Assembly: GCA_028274465.1 (NCBI GenBank)
Contig: CM051458.1
Coordinates: 40,028,744-40,092,743, forward strand
From: Plantago ovata
Lineage: Eukaryota; Streptophyta; Magnoliopsida; Lamiales; Plantaginaceae
Direction: 5' to 3'
DNA: 64,000 nt
The translations under genes and the position numbers were made by a program. A model generated the notes under the pieces. That model was not told where the DNA came from and made no database searches. It worked only from the letters and a program-made list of their open reading frames with translations. Numbering within the stretch: the first letter of the stretch is position 1; each line of letters starts with the position of its first letter. Below are positions 12,199 to 24,412 of this stretch, in pieces.

Positions 12199-12424
12199 AT
12201 GGAAGGAGGCTAAAGTCAAGAGGATCGCCCAAGAACGCATTAGAAGGACTTAATAATTTACCCATCAACAATTATGAAGTGATTGAAGAATTTTGGAGGA
12301 TTGAATTTGAGAAGAGATGGGATAAGTAGGCATAAGGGCGATGATGGTGAAGAACGGAATAGAAGAGCAAACAGATCAACGCAGGAGAAGAAAAGGTTTT
12401 AATTTTGCAGGTAGATGAAGGTGG
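12199..12424. other. Unassigned sequence interrupted by the chromovirus insertion
   Basis: This is purine-rich, non-coding sequence. It continues directly at 14643-14791 on the other side of the insertion; both flanks read as similar GA-rich DNA. No gene was recognised. Confidence 0.5.
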
Positions 12425-12429
12425 GAAGG

Positions 12430-12734
12430 TGTCATGAACCGTGATTACACTAGCTAATTCTAGAAGCTACTGATTGATAAGAGGAATGATTGCTTTGATT
12501 GATAAATCCCAAAAATGATTTACAAGATGCTTTTATAGTTCAAGCATAAGAACTCAGGCTACAGGTGTCGTCGATCGGGAGACACGCGTCTCAATCTGCC
12601 AAACCCACCAAAACTTAAAACCACGCTCCCGCTCACAAACTAAGACGACTGACTTCTTAAAAATCGTAACACTAGAAACACGTTTTTATTTAAACTTGCT
12701 AAAAATGTTCAGTAATGAACTTATGCTCATAACA
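12430..12734 (-). repeat. 3' LTR of the deleted chromovirus
   Basis: This 305-bp direct repeat is highly similar to 14337-14637. It is the downstream LTR because coding runs on the - strand. Confidence 0.9.
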
Positions 12735-13922
12735 TTTCTTCCTCCTTCTGAATTAGCGTGTCCACAAGCTTCTAGTGTAGGATACTTGGTGCTCATGGTT
12801 GCATAATCCTCCCAGGTAGCCTCTTCTTCCGACAAGTGCTCCCATTGCACCAGAATTTGTGGCACCGCTGCATTGTTCCTCTTGATCATGCGTCTGGATA
12901 GTATTTTGACAGGCACTAGCACTACTGCTCCTTCTTCATCCATAGGAGGTAACGTAGACACTGACCTTTCAACCATACCAACTCTTCCCTTGAGTAGTGA
13001 TACATGGAACACTGGATGGACTTTGCTTCCCTCTGGTAGCTGCAGCTTATATGCTACTTCTCCAATCTTCTAAATCACTTGAAAAGGACCAGCATATTTT
13101 GGACTCAACTTCCACACTTGACTGCCAGAGATACTATGTTGCCGGTAAGTTCTGAGTTTAAGATAAACCCAATCACCTATGTTAAAGGTTCTCTCAGACC
13201 TGTGCTTGTCAGTCAAATTCTTCATTGTCTCTCTAGCTATCTCCAAATTATTCTTCACTTTAGCTAGGATCTCAGCTCTTTGTTCCACTAAATTCCCCAC
13301 TCCTACTACAGTGGTAATGCCCTCATTACCAACACGCATTGCAGGTGGAGCAAATCCATAAAGAGATTGGAATGGACTCATGCCAATAGCAGTATGAATA
13401 CAACTATTATACCACCATTCTGCTAAACTGAGCCAGCCATACCATCTCCTAGGCCCTTGGCTACACATACACCTTAGATAGCCCCTCTAGACATTGATTC
13501 ACTCTCTCTGTCTGGCGATAATATGCAGTACTAAGAAGTTTTTGTACTCCCAAATTGCTCAATAACTCCTTCCAAAACTGACTGTAAAAACTTTGTCTCT
13601 ATCTGAAATAATGGACTGTGGCAAACCATGGAGTTTCCAGATGTTGTCCAAGAAAGTAGTGGCCACTTGTGCAGCAGTAAAGGGATGTGATAGAGCCAAG
13701 AAATGTGCATACTTGATGAATATATCAACCACCACCATAATTGTATCTGCACGAGAAGATTTGGGCAACTTTTCAATGAAATCCATTGTAATTTGTTGCC
13801 AAGCTTGAGTTGGAACCGGTAATGGTTGCAGCAATCCTGGACTCACTACATGTTCATGCTTGCTTCTTTGACATACATCACAACTTGCAACCCATTTCTT
13901 CACATCAGTTATGAGTCCTGGC
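12735..13922 (-). pseudogene. Chromovirus integrase and chromodomain remnant
   Basis: Read from 13922 leftwards there is the second half of the HHCC region (CDVCQRSKHEH), integrase catalytic aspartates in MDFIEKLP and IISDRDKVF, then a frameshift near 13560. A deletion there removes part of the motif normally found before the catalytic glutamate; TERVNQCLE remains. The C-terminal GPY/F-like module follows (GDWVYLKLR, LSPKYAGPFQV). A chromodomain closes it at about 12760-12920 (PVKILSRRM, ILVQWEHL, EATWEDY). Chromodomains direct integration towards particular chromatin. Frameshifts near 13560 and 13470 and a stop near 13070 show it is not functional. Confidence 0.85.
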
Positions 13923-14304
13923 CAATCAACACCTTATCAGAATCATCCATATGATTAAGCACAAAATACTTCTAACATCTCCTAATACATCCTTTCGCAT
14001 CCAATCCGTCAAACTTTGGAAACTCCATTTTAGGACCACGAATCTCCATTGTTCGAGGCTCAAGAGGCTTATCCTTAACCGTTTCATCACGAATTTCACT
14101 ACGGTTATGCTCAGGATTAACAAGATTAATACCTCGAGTCACCATTGCTGCGATCAGCTCACGAATCTCAGTGAATCCTGCGGTTTGAGCTTACGCGATC
14201 TCCTTCTGAGCTACCTCAAGCTTCTCAACTGCCAGCTTGATTTCACTGTTCGATTGCTCCAGCGAATCGATTTTCTATGTGTATGTCGGAGTCACCATGG
14301 TTGA
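13923..14304 (-). pseudogene. Chromovirus gag N-terminal remnant
   Basis: From about 14300 to 13930 the - strand reads a short coiled-coil start and then KMEFPKFDGLDAKG and YFVLNHMDDSDKV. This is the usual opening of plant chromovirus gag. It is fused directly to integrase sequence near 13922, which marks the deletion that removed the rest of gag, protease, RT and RNase H. It has in-frame stops. Confidence 0.75.
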
Positions 14305-14336
14305 ATCAGAGCAAAACCTGCGCTACTGGTACCACT

Positions 14337-14637
14337 TGTTATGAACGGTGATTACATCGCTAATTCTAGAAGCTACTGATAAGAGAAATTATTGCTTTGA
14401 TTGATAAATCCCAAAAATGATTTACAAGATGCTTTTATAGTTCAAGCATAAGAACTCATGCTACAGGTGTCATCTATCAGGAGAAATGCATCTCAATCTG
14501 CCAAACCCGCCTAAACTTAAAACCACGCTCCCGCTCACGAACTAAGACGACCTGACTTCTTAGAAATCGTAACACTAGAAACACGTTTTTATTTAAACTT
14601 TCTAAAAATGTTCAGTAATGAACTTTTTTTCATAACA
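14337..14637 (-). repeat. 5' LTR of the deleted chromovirus
   Basis: This 301-bp direct repeat is the partner of 12430-12734. It is followed on the right by the TSD copy GAAGG. Confidence 0.9.
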
Positions 14638-14785
14638 GAAGGGGCTAGTGATAAAGGTGAAGAACCGAAGATACGGAAAAGAGGAGAGAGAGACCTGGGA
14701 ATAAAAGGTCATGAAGAAAGAAGATGAACGAACTCTTCATTGCGCGTGTAAACAAAGACTCTCCACGTGCCCTTATTCAATAATA

Positions 14786-14901
<116 letters not shown>

Positions 14902-15230
14902 GGGGCTATTAAATTTGGTACCCCTGCTATTTTCATCTATTACAAATTAGTCCACCTATACCATTTATTGCATAAACCTCCCTTACTATATAAACCTAAT
15001 TACCGATAAACCCACGAATTTGACTACTTTATGCGCTCTAAGCCTTGGAAATGACAATTTCGCCCCTGCCGGAATTTCTGATTCTGAAAAAGGCCAAACA
15101 GTTTACCTGGCACGTGCTATGCACATGAGGACCTATCTGTAATTGATTTATAATAGTATGGTAGTAAACTGAAAATTTAAAAACTATCCGTTGGGAACAA
15201 AAACTAGCCGTTAGGATTTGAATCTAAACC

Positions 15231-15240
15231 TATTTAAACA
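15231..15240 (+). promoter_or_regulatory. TATA-like box upstream of the GRF-like ORF
   Basis: TATTTAAACA lies about 90 bp before the ATG at 15322. It is followed by a C/T-rich leader, the usual layout of a plant promoter and 5' UTR. Confidence 0.45.
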
Positions 15241-15321
15241 CCCCTAAACTCCATTTTTCCTCATTTTTAACACATCAAACTCATCTATTTCCTCTCATAC
15301 TTTCTAGCAAACATAAAAGAG

Positions 15322-15754
15322 ATGATCTCCTCAATGAATTCGAGTGAGCTTCGTCCCGGTTGCAAGAATGGAAGGTGTCGAAAGCGTACGGTGCTATATG
15401 TTGCTAGTGATGGAAGGTTTTATTGGAATGGTCTAACGCATGGATTCTCCGAATGGTCAAACGATCAAGAGAGCTTTCTAACGGAGCGAGGAGAAATATT
15501 GCAACCAAAGGTTCTGGGAGTATGTTCCATCAACACAATGTCGTCAAGAATTTCAACACAATGAAATAGGAGAGGAAGAACACAAAGAAGCAGAACTACC
15601 AAGAGGGAAAAAAATGGGTCGAGCTAAACAGAAAGAGTGCAAAGCTACACACACTGATGAAGACAAGTATAGTCTAATAAGGCAATTAATTTTCCTAAAT
15701 TTGTTGTTGCTAGCTTTGTACCTTGTAGTGCAAATAATGAAGTCATTCATGTAG
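15322..15754 (+). pseudogene. GRF-type zinc finger protein with C-terminal membrane helix, frameshifted
   Basis: The ATG at 15322 opens a frame with GCKNGRCRKRTVLYVASD, which matches the first half of plant GRF zinc fingers. The second half (NQRFWEYVPSTQCRQEF, then EIGEEE) continues in another frame from about 15500. A lysine-rich linker and a hydrophobic segment LIFLNLLLLALYLVVQI near the stop at 15752-15754 follow. Short proteins of this layout (GRF finger, linker, terminal membrane helix) are common in plant genomes and repeat-associated; their function is unknown. A frameshift lies between about 15400 and 15510. It may be a MULE cargo gene or a captured host fragment. Confidence 0.5.
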
Positions 15755-15973
15755 GAAAATATTCATGGCTATTCTTCAATGTAACATGGTATTGTTTAGT
15801 ACAATTTGAGATGACAAATTCACTTACCAGGCTATTTTCATCCAAAACAAAACAACTTCACATTGTTATATCCCAAAAGAAGCACAAAAATATGGCAAAA
15901 CAACCATTAGTCTAGTGTTATTGAAGTGAAATATAGCATGAACATTAAACATTAAAAAGGCATATTCCTTGAC

Positions 15974-18900
15974 TCAAGCTTTAGCTTTCCCTTTAGCCTT
16001 GCCACTGATTTTATTCCTAGTTGCAGGTTTCTGCACATTGCTACTTGATAACTCTCCATCATGCCTCTTTCTCTTCTTTGTGGCCTGCCATATGCAACCC
16101 AAATTTCAGCAACATTTCACCTCATACACACAGTAGCCAGGTGACAGAGTAACAATATACGCAAACACACACTCACAGTCATACACACATCACCATACAC
16201 TCACAGTAACCATGATCATTAAGAGCAATATACTAAAAAATCAAGCACTTATAGTATCCTTAGGAGCTGGAACTTGTTTAGCACATGTTTTAGTTTTGGT
16301 CTTTGCAGTTGCTTTGCTCTTTCCTTTGTTCTTAGCCTGAAACCATATAACACATTCATAGGGAAGCACATAGACTGAATCATGGAAAAATCATCAAATC
16401 AAACAGAAAACATACATTTGTTGGACACTTAGGCTTTGTGTGACCTGCTTCACCACAGAGACTACATTTCTTTGGTTTCCTTTGCAAATGCACTGGAGTC
16501 TTTGACTTTTGGACCTCTGATGGGTGTCTGATCCTACTCTTCTTGGGCCTCCCAGGATTCTTCTCAATAACAGGTGGGGAGCATGTATCTTGAGTGAGGT
16601 TGTTAGGCCATAATCTGTGATCCGGGACTGGCATCAAAGTAAAATCATAGGACCTCAAGTAACGTGCTTTTGTGTGATTAAAACTGACATAGTGCTCAGC
16701 TTCCTCCCTATTGTGTGTAATTGCCACCTTAGCCCAAGCATGTCTATAGGGGATCCCAGTTATATCCCATCTATTGCAATTGCAAGACCTTTCTTCCATG
16801 TTAACAATGAAGGTGAAATTGTCGTCTTCAAACTCATATATTGGCCCTGCCTCGGGTTTCAACACAAGCCTCCTAAATTGTTCAAAGTTTTCATTTTACT
16901 TGAACAAAACCCTAGGCATCAAGCTAGTTGAACATTTATGACCAAGCTTCTTTCTAAGCACAACCCTTCTCATAACATGTCCTCTAAGTTCCTATACATA
17001 CAATAATTAAAAAAACATGCATTAACAGGAGTAACATAGATACATGACACCATTTGACGAAATTATATTGGAAATAATGGAAAACAAGTACAAGTGTTAC
17101 ATCCATCAAGTTTAGAACAGAGTAGGCCCTCAGTGGAAACACCCATGAATTGAAGCATTCACTAAGGTTGTTAGTGCAATAATCAATCTTGGGTGTAGGA
17201 TCAAATGAATGTCTAGCCCATTCTGTGAGTGAAATGTCATATAATTATGAGAGCTATGCTCTCAGTTTTCTGAAAAAAAAAAAAAAAAGTAAGCATATGC
17301 TTGTTCACTGATTTGCCTTATCTTAGCCATTGCCTTGTTGTGCCCATATGCAGTGAATGCAGTTGTTGCTTGCCAGTAGAATTTCCTTAGGAGTATACTA
17401 CTCCATTTGAGCTTGAAGTTATCATATATATGTTTAGCACATCTCAGGTTGTAGACATGTGGAGCATTCTCCTGTATCACAAACACCAAACCCTGCCAAG
17501 AAATGCCAGTAAGCAAGCAAACAAGAAGCAAGAAAGACAAGTGTGTTAACAACTAAACAAGAAGCAAATAAGTGAAGGAAAAAGGAGTTTAATGTAACAT
17601 CTCACCTTGCATCTGTCTTCCATAAAATTCCAGTGCTTCTCTGAGTCCCAAGGTCCCACAAACATCTCCAAGCAATGAAGGAAAAAGCCCCCTAAGTCTT
17701 TACATTCAAACTCAACCCAAGCCCATGCAACTGGATATAATCCATAGTTTGCATCTGTGGATACAACACTGAGTAGTACTCCACCGTATTTCCCTTTCAA
17801 GTGGCAACCGTCAAAGAAAAGGAAAGGAGAGCACCCCACCAAGAAACCTTGCTTAAGCCCATCTAACCCACAAAACGACCTCTTAAACAATGGAGGTCTA
17901 TCAATGGCAGGAGTAACATCCAATTCAACAATGGATCTTGGATTGCTCCTTATAACCATTTCCCTATACTTAGGCATTAGCTTGAAAGCTTCTTCAGGGT
18001 TACCTTCAATGACTGCAATGGCCTTCTCTCTGGCTCTCCACACCTTCATATAGGGAACCTTCACCCCTATTTTCTTGTTGATCCACCTCTCAAGTTTCTT
18101 GGCACTTTGATTAGGATGCTCTTTGAGTTGTTCAACAAACTTCTTTGCCAACCAATTTGAATCTGCTTGCTTCACATCCACCTTTCTTACACATCTATGT
18201 GTACCCTCATACACCTTGATCATCATGGTCACTCCATCATCTAAAGCACTAACATGAATATACCACGGACAACCCTTCTTTTTGGCAGCACAGTTAGATG
18301 TGTACCTTAAATCATACAAATGAAACAACAAGGTATACAACAATGTAACAGACATCATATAAATGAAACAACAAGTTATAAGACAATGTAACAGACAGTT
18401 ATAAAATCCATACCTTGTCTTCTCATTCTTTTGAAATACCATTGAGAAGCCTATCTTGATGACAAAATCTTTCATCTTGCTCCTAAGTTCAGCCACACAA
18501 GTGAACATTTGGCCAACCTTAAAATCCTCACCAACTTGTTCTGCATTATCCTCAAATTCATCTCCAACAAACCCTGTCTCATCAATCACAATATCATGAT
18601 CACTCAAATAACCAATCCTTCTTCACCATTAAACACCTCAGCCTCAGGCCTCACATGCTCCTCAGTCTGGCCATCATCTTCTATATCATCTTGTGGGGTG
18701 TAGTCATCATGATCAGAGTCAGAACCCTCATCTTTCTTGAAGCCAACTGCTATATCATCCTCTTCATCAACTACCACAGTCTCAGGGGCCTACATTCCCA
18801 ATCAATCCCTATCTCATCTGCATCCTGCAACTCATCTAATGCATCCTTATCTATCTCAGGAATTGTGGGTAACTCATTCTCCTCCTCACTTGCAGTCTCA

Positions 18901-19901
18901 AGCATGTCACCCCCAACATACAAACTGTCATCATTGTCATCATCCTCTTCAGAGCTCTCATGGAAATCATCACCTGCCAAACCTTTCTCCTTAATTTTAG
19001 CATCATGTCCTCAGCTCTCATGCCACTCCTCAACCACAACATCATCCATGTTATCATTTCCAGTCCTAACAGGTTCCTCAACCACAGTCTGTCCTGCATT
19101 CTCCTCAACAACTCTCTTCCCTGCAGGCTCCTCCTCATTCAATAGCTCACTCTTTCTGATTGGATCATTCATCTCCATCACAGTCCTAAGCAGCTTTTCA
19201 AAATCAATACGCTCCACCTCAAACTGTGGCATGGGGTTATTTTTAACTGGAGTTGGAGTTGTGAAATGAGGAATATAGGGAGTTGCATTCTCTGTCTCTG
19301 TCTCATATCTTTGTTGGGGTTCAGGAGATTTGGGAGAATTAGGCAAGTGTGATGGAGACTGATTTGGTACTGTCTCTTGAGAATGCTAAGTATCTTGTGA
19401 TTGGGGTGGGATTTCATGCTCCTCTGTCAAGTCAATCACATCAGCAGGATTTTGAGGGAATTGTCTTAGAGGTTTAGGTTTGCGGATCCTAAACCTAAAC
19501 AATATCCTCCTATGTTTTTCTCTCAATGGAATTTCAAAGTCATAATCAACATCATCATGTCTAGAGCTAGATGTAGTTTTCTTTTTCTTATCCTTTGGTG
19601 TGTGCTTGGCAAGTGGAATAACATCATCTAAGTACAAGTCAACTTCTATTTCCTTAAATGACATGTTTTTTTAAAACATCATATTAAAAGAGTCATCTCT
19701 TTGAATATCTATTGTAGAACCATCCTCACAGTGTGCAGACATGTTAAAAAACAGGGATCCCTCAGCTTTTATCCTTTCTAACATATGGTCATTGGCATCA
19801 TTTAGCTTTTTGTCAAATGAGTACCTGGTGTGGTTGATGTCAGTGACTGTGTAGTTAAGGTCACCATATCGAAACCAGATATCAAACCTTCTCCGGTCCA
19901 T
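15974..19901 (-). pseudogene. MuDR-type transposase (mudrA-like), multi-exon, inactivated
   Basis: This transposase would cut and paste the element through its inverted repeats. From the ATG at 19901 it has an acidic N-terminal region, then a MuDR DNA-binding-like region (about 18540-18200; VGQMFTCVAELR, GCPWYIHVS), the MULE catalytic domain (FDGCHLKGKYGG near 17800, then DANYGLYPVAWAWVE), a SWIM finger near 16760 (CNCNRWDITGIPYRHAW, with Tyr where the third Cys is expected), a zinc knuckle near 16440 (CSLCGEAGHTKPKC) and a lysine-rich end with its stop at 15974. Introns are visible at 18306-18413 and from about 17622 to 17490. In-frame stops at about 19671, 19386, 19011 and 18771 and later frameshifts kill it. 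Confidence 0.88.
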
Positions 19902-20529
19902 GATTCACCACCTGCTGGAAATCAAAAAAAAAAAATGTTAAAAATTATTTAAAGAAAATCTCACATAAACCCTAGTTCGAAAGGAAAGTAATATAAACCA
20001 GAATCCGACCAAATGAAGTTGCATATATGATACAATGCCACCCTAAACAACATGAATTAACAAAAACAATAGCAAAATTGAAGTTCGATTGACATACCGT
20101 ACTTACAGTCGTCGTTCGTCCTCAAACGACCTTCCAAACTCGTCGATACAGTGCGCCAATGAAGCAGGGATGGTGAAACAACAGGAATTTAATAAAATTC
20201 GGTTGATAATTGTAAGATTTTGGGGTGGAGGGAAGACGTTAATGGTGGTGGTGACGAAGAAGCGACACACGACCAAAAGGGGGAATAAGGGTTTTGATAT
20301 TAAATTCTATTTAATTTTGTGTATTTATTCCAAAAAGACAAAGACAGTGTTTTTTATGTTAAGACCGCGTTTGGATGTAATGAAATGAGGAGAGAGAGTA
20401 TGCCGGAGTCAATGTCATCCGGTCACCTGGATTTATTTGTAATTCTTTGTGATAGTTGGGTCTAGATGCAAAGATCGCGTTTAGTGGGGGTACCTGTTAT
20501 TATGTCTATATTTTGAAGTAGTATATAAC

Positions 20530-20968
20530 TATAAACCAAGCGCGTGGAGAGTCCGGGTCTCTTCAAATATCTACTTCGCCAAACAAACACTTTCACAATT
20601 TTTTGTCGCTCATTCTCCTCCATCTATCGGACTCTACCTTGAGTCCTCCATTTTTTAGCAACCCTTCTTCATCTTTCTCTCTCCATATTCTCATCCACTC
20701 TTGAAGCGCAAGAGCCGAGGTTCTGGGATTAAAACGGTCTTCAAACCTGTGCAATTTCTCTACCCAGTCTACAGAACGGAAGTTTCTTGATCATCAATTT
20801 GGTGCTCTTGAAACGATGGGATTTTTTCTTCCGGATTTGTGGAGTTGATTTGAGAAAATGCCCAGCTAGAAAAGCATATTGATCTCTCAAGAGCGCCCAA
20901 TTTCAATTTGTGGAGTCTCCGGGGTGCATTCCAGCTGTTCGAAAAAATGTCCCAATTTCAAAAGTAAC
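20530..20968 (+). other. Possible 5' exon of an unidentified transcription unit
   Basis: The C/T-rich, moderately GC sequence resembles a plant 5' UTR. It ends at a strong donor (GTAAGTTT after AACT, about 20969), after which base composition turns AT-rich. No long frame and no protein was recognised. It could be the leader of a gene whose coding exons lie elsewhere, or a relic. Confidence 0.3.
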
Positions 20969-21044
20969 TGTAAGTTTCCCCCCTTAAATAAAGGTGTTTG
21001 AAAACAGAAATTAATCCTATATGATTGTTAATAAACTGCACTAA

Positions 21045-21173
21045 CCAATGAGGTCTAGCTCAATTGGTTAGACTGAGGTGTCATGACACTAGAGGTCATA
21101 GGTTCAATTCTCGTCAAGTGCGGGATTATTTATAGTTTATTACTAGCTTTGTAATGGTTCGATTATTAAAAAA
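21045..21173 (+). mobile_element. tRNA-derived SINE with 15-bp TSD
   Basis: The sequence begins with a tRNA-like head containing an A box (TAGCTCAATTGGTTAGA at about 21056) and a B box (GGTTCAATTC at about 21101). A short non-tRNA body and an A-rich tail follow. The 15-bp direct repeat AATAAACTGCACTAA flanks it exactly (21030-21044 and 21174-21188). A flanking TSD and an A tail are the hallmarks of SINE retroposition. The SINE depends on LINE proteins supplied elsewhere and is transcribed by RNA polymerase III. Confidence 0.88.
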
Positions 21174-21188
21174 AATAAACTGCACTAA

Positions 21189-24100
21189 AAGTTTTTCCGA
21201 TTAATATAAATATATTTGGAGTTATTTTTCCTTGTGTTGTGTGTGTAACTGTTAAACTTTTGTCTTCATAAAACAGGATGTAAAGTCTTCATAAAGTTTT
21301 TTTTCTTCATATTTCACATTTAGTTTATGTTTTTCATAGCTTAGAGAGAGCATTTGTTGCACGAAACTATAACTAGCCTGCTCATGTTCTTGGTAAAGAT
21401 ATATTATGCTCTATAGATGTGTTAGGTGAGGTTTATTGAGTTTTTTCTTTTTACTTTCTCAGGCTGGTGTTGCCTTAAACTCTATCACCTCCAGTTGTGA
21501 GATGGTTGTGTGACAAATATGTCAAATGTTGTTGTACTCGTAATTTTTGGCATGTGCTGTTGTGACTGAAATAGGATTGCAACTCTATACTAATGTTAAA
21601 AGGAGTTTGTTTGATGTTTGAGCGTGTAGGTGTCAATTGTTTTGTTCTGTACATCTACTACAATGGATAGTTGGTTTTGTCACGAAAATTTAATTAGGAA
21701 AAAAGTCAGAGATCTCTGTGTACCTCTCTCATGGCTGCACAACTTGTTTTGTTTAGGAAGATCAATAGAATTAGTTTTCGTACATCTACAATGGATCGGT
21801 AGTTTGTGTTACATTTCATTCTTACATGCTATTGATCGTACAAATTTGGCACAATTGTTTATTTATTCATCTCTTCATTTCATTCGACTGTTGATGAATG
21901 ATTAAAAGTAAAGTTAATATTCAAAAATTTGATTACGTAAACCGTTTACCGCTAGGTGCGTTTCCACATTTAATCCTGTAGTCCAATTTCATCAATTACA
22001 ACCCCTTAAGCTCCAACTTTGTTCACATGCATTCATATCAAATATAACAGTATTGTCAATCATGCATAGCCTGAAAGTTGAGTTATTATTGCTCGGTCCC
22101 CTGACATATTACCAGGGTAATCTGCATTGTTTTCCTTTAACTAGTAAATGACATATAAATAAGTTAACAGACTCCTGAACTTCATGCACTGTTAAATACT
22201 TTTAGTTCCTTCTTTTTCAAGCAGATATATTGATGTGCATGACTAACTATTTTATTTGCGCCATGACTCTATATCAAGTATACCTTAAATCTACCCATCT
22301 TTTATATCATGTTCGGACTGGCGTACAATAGCTCCGCAGCTCCTGGTATAGGTCTAAGATGATCGAGAGATCACATGTAGTGATGAGAAGCTGTGTGGGG
22401 CTAGAAAGAGATGTTTCCGACTGTTCCGGTATAATCGGTAAATGAATTACGATTTCCTTTTGTATTGAAGAATTGCTGAAAGTTTTCATATCGTCAAATG
22501 AAAGAATATTTAAAATGATTTGTTTGTCTTGAGACGTTGCTCAAGGTTGTCATGTGTGTCAAATGAATTACTCAATTTTCATGTTTTTATTCATTGTATG
22601 ACTTAGTTCTCACCTTTATTTCTTTCATTATTTAATTTCACTTTTGTTACATTTTGTGCAGATTCACTTCATAAGACTGGACATGAATTGTTAAAAGTAA
22701 AGTTAATATTCAGAAATTTGATTATGTAAATCGTTACTTTCCAGCTCTAGATTCCAACTTCTAAGTTATAGTACATAGAAGAGAATTTGGACAAGTGACT
22801 TTTCAGAAGCTTTTGCACTGTGAAATATGAAGGCCATATCTTATTCTGTTGGTGTGTTGGTTGTTTACTTTCAGATAAAAAGTACAGTTAAGACTTAAGA
22901 GGATTTCTGGCATGGACAATAAGTAATGTTGGCAATCAAAACTTTGATTATGGAAACGATTACTTTCCGAACGTAGTAGTACTTAAACGATAATTTGATG
23001 CAAGTGCTTTTTTACGGAATTTCTTCGTTATGAAATCTGAAGATCATCCTATAATGTCACATGTCCATGCCTTCTATAGGCATAGTTATCAATACAGATT
23101 CCCAAGCTGTTGTCCTTTTGTGATTAATAATTTCAATGACTAAATCTATTTCATTCCTTAATTTCATCACAAATCTTGGAAATGGTGAGCTTATACATGA
23201 TGAGGATTTCAATCATTGGGTTTCCATAGCTTCAGTGCTGGTAACCTTTACTAATATAAGTAATCCACCATATAGGTCAATGAATGAGGATTTTCTTTGC
23301 ATTCGTTTTTGGTTTCTGGAACTATGTTGGGCATAATCAGTATGCCTCGGATTTGTTTTGTGGAAATTAAATGATTAATTTTTCTAACTAGCCTGTTGAA
23401 TTATGATTCTGAAATTCCTCTGTTTTGTACACTTGTACCACAATTTTACACTGTGAATTTGATGGTTTTGAGTGAAGTTTGGTGACTATTTGTCTCTTGC
23501 TCATTTTGCTGTGATTATTATGGATTGGGAAGATTGGTTTTGGTAGCATTACTGGGAGTATCTATTTATTGGTTCTGTACTTCTGTTATCTTTTGCTCAT
23601 GTAATCTGTTTGTTTGTGCTATTACATTAGTCCTTTTATAATTACCTGTTAAGTGAAATTTAGTGGACTCCATAATGGTTCATCACTGACCGAGTTATGG
23701 TTCGTTCCTAAGAACCGACCCAATTGATATTCTATGTTACGGTTTTATTGCCAACTCGTAACTTTTAAACTCTTGGTAACTCTCTAGGGTTAGATGTACT
23801 AGAGGAGGATAAGTGATCAAAATTGAACTCTGCATCATCACCTAAATAGGTAACGTGATTGGATCTTTGGATGGATGTATGAGATTGAGATGTTTTGGCA
23901 GAAGTGAGAGGTTGAGTCTTTGAGTGAGCCTCTCACGCACTCAGTTTGTAAAAACTTATTATTATAAAGTTTGATACTCCAGTCTGTTCCAATGAATTTT
24001 TTTTGCGTTTGTTATGTTAACTTTTTCTTCGTTCCGTTTAACTTCCTAATAGATCATAAATTTTAACACAAAAGATAATTAATAAAATTGTACAATGAAA

Positions 24101-24412
24101 TTAGAGACTATATTTCATTTCCATCATATATATTTATAAATTAAATTTTCGTTATAATTTAGAGTAAATGAATGTCAATCGGAGCACAAAAAAGTCAACA
24201 AAAACATAAATAATTGACTGAGAATTTTATGAAGTAATATAATTTTGTATTTTCAAAGTATTATTTTTCATCATCTAAATTGGCAAAGGAATGAGTTGGT
24301 CATTAAATTAGCAAGTGATGTTGGAGAAGGTATATGTTGGGATTTCATCCCGGTTAGTCAATGGGCTAACGCGCGCAGTTCGTTAGTTAACTCTTATGTA
24401 CTACGTAAATAA
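21189..24412. other. Unassigned AT-rich non-coding sequence
   Basis: I see no gene, tRNA or transposon protein here. A motif around GATTATGTAAATCGTTACTTTCC recurs in variant form near 21930, 22720 and 22945. The sequence resembles introns or intergenic DNA. Confidence 0.5.

Larger units (their letters stand above)
12430..14637 (-). mobile_element. Internally deleted chromovirus (Ty3/gypsy) with perfect TSD
   Basis: Direct repeats at 12430-12734 and 14337-14637 are the LTRs; in the coding strand they start TGTTATGA and end in CA. The 5-bp duplication GAAGG flanks both ends (12425-12429 and 14638-14642). After the 5' LTR the coding strand has TGGTACCAGTAG, a degenerate Met-tRNA-type primer site. 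A purine tract GAAGGAGGAAGAAA precedes the 3' LTR. Only the start of gag and the end of integrase plus chromodomain remain, so it depended on other copies to move. Size and LTR length fit small chromoviruses such as the Reina lineage, but I cannot assign the clade firmly. Confidence 0.9.

Noticed and set aside
21045-21125. A tRNA gene
   Set aside because: A and B boxes are present, but the anticodon and acceptor stems do not fold as a proper tRNA; the A tail and TSD show a SINE.
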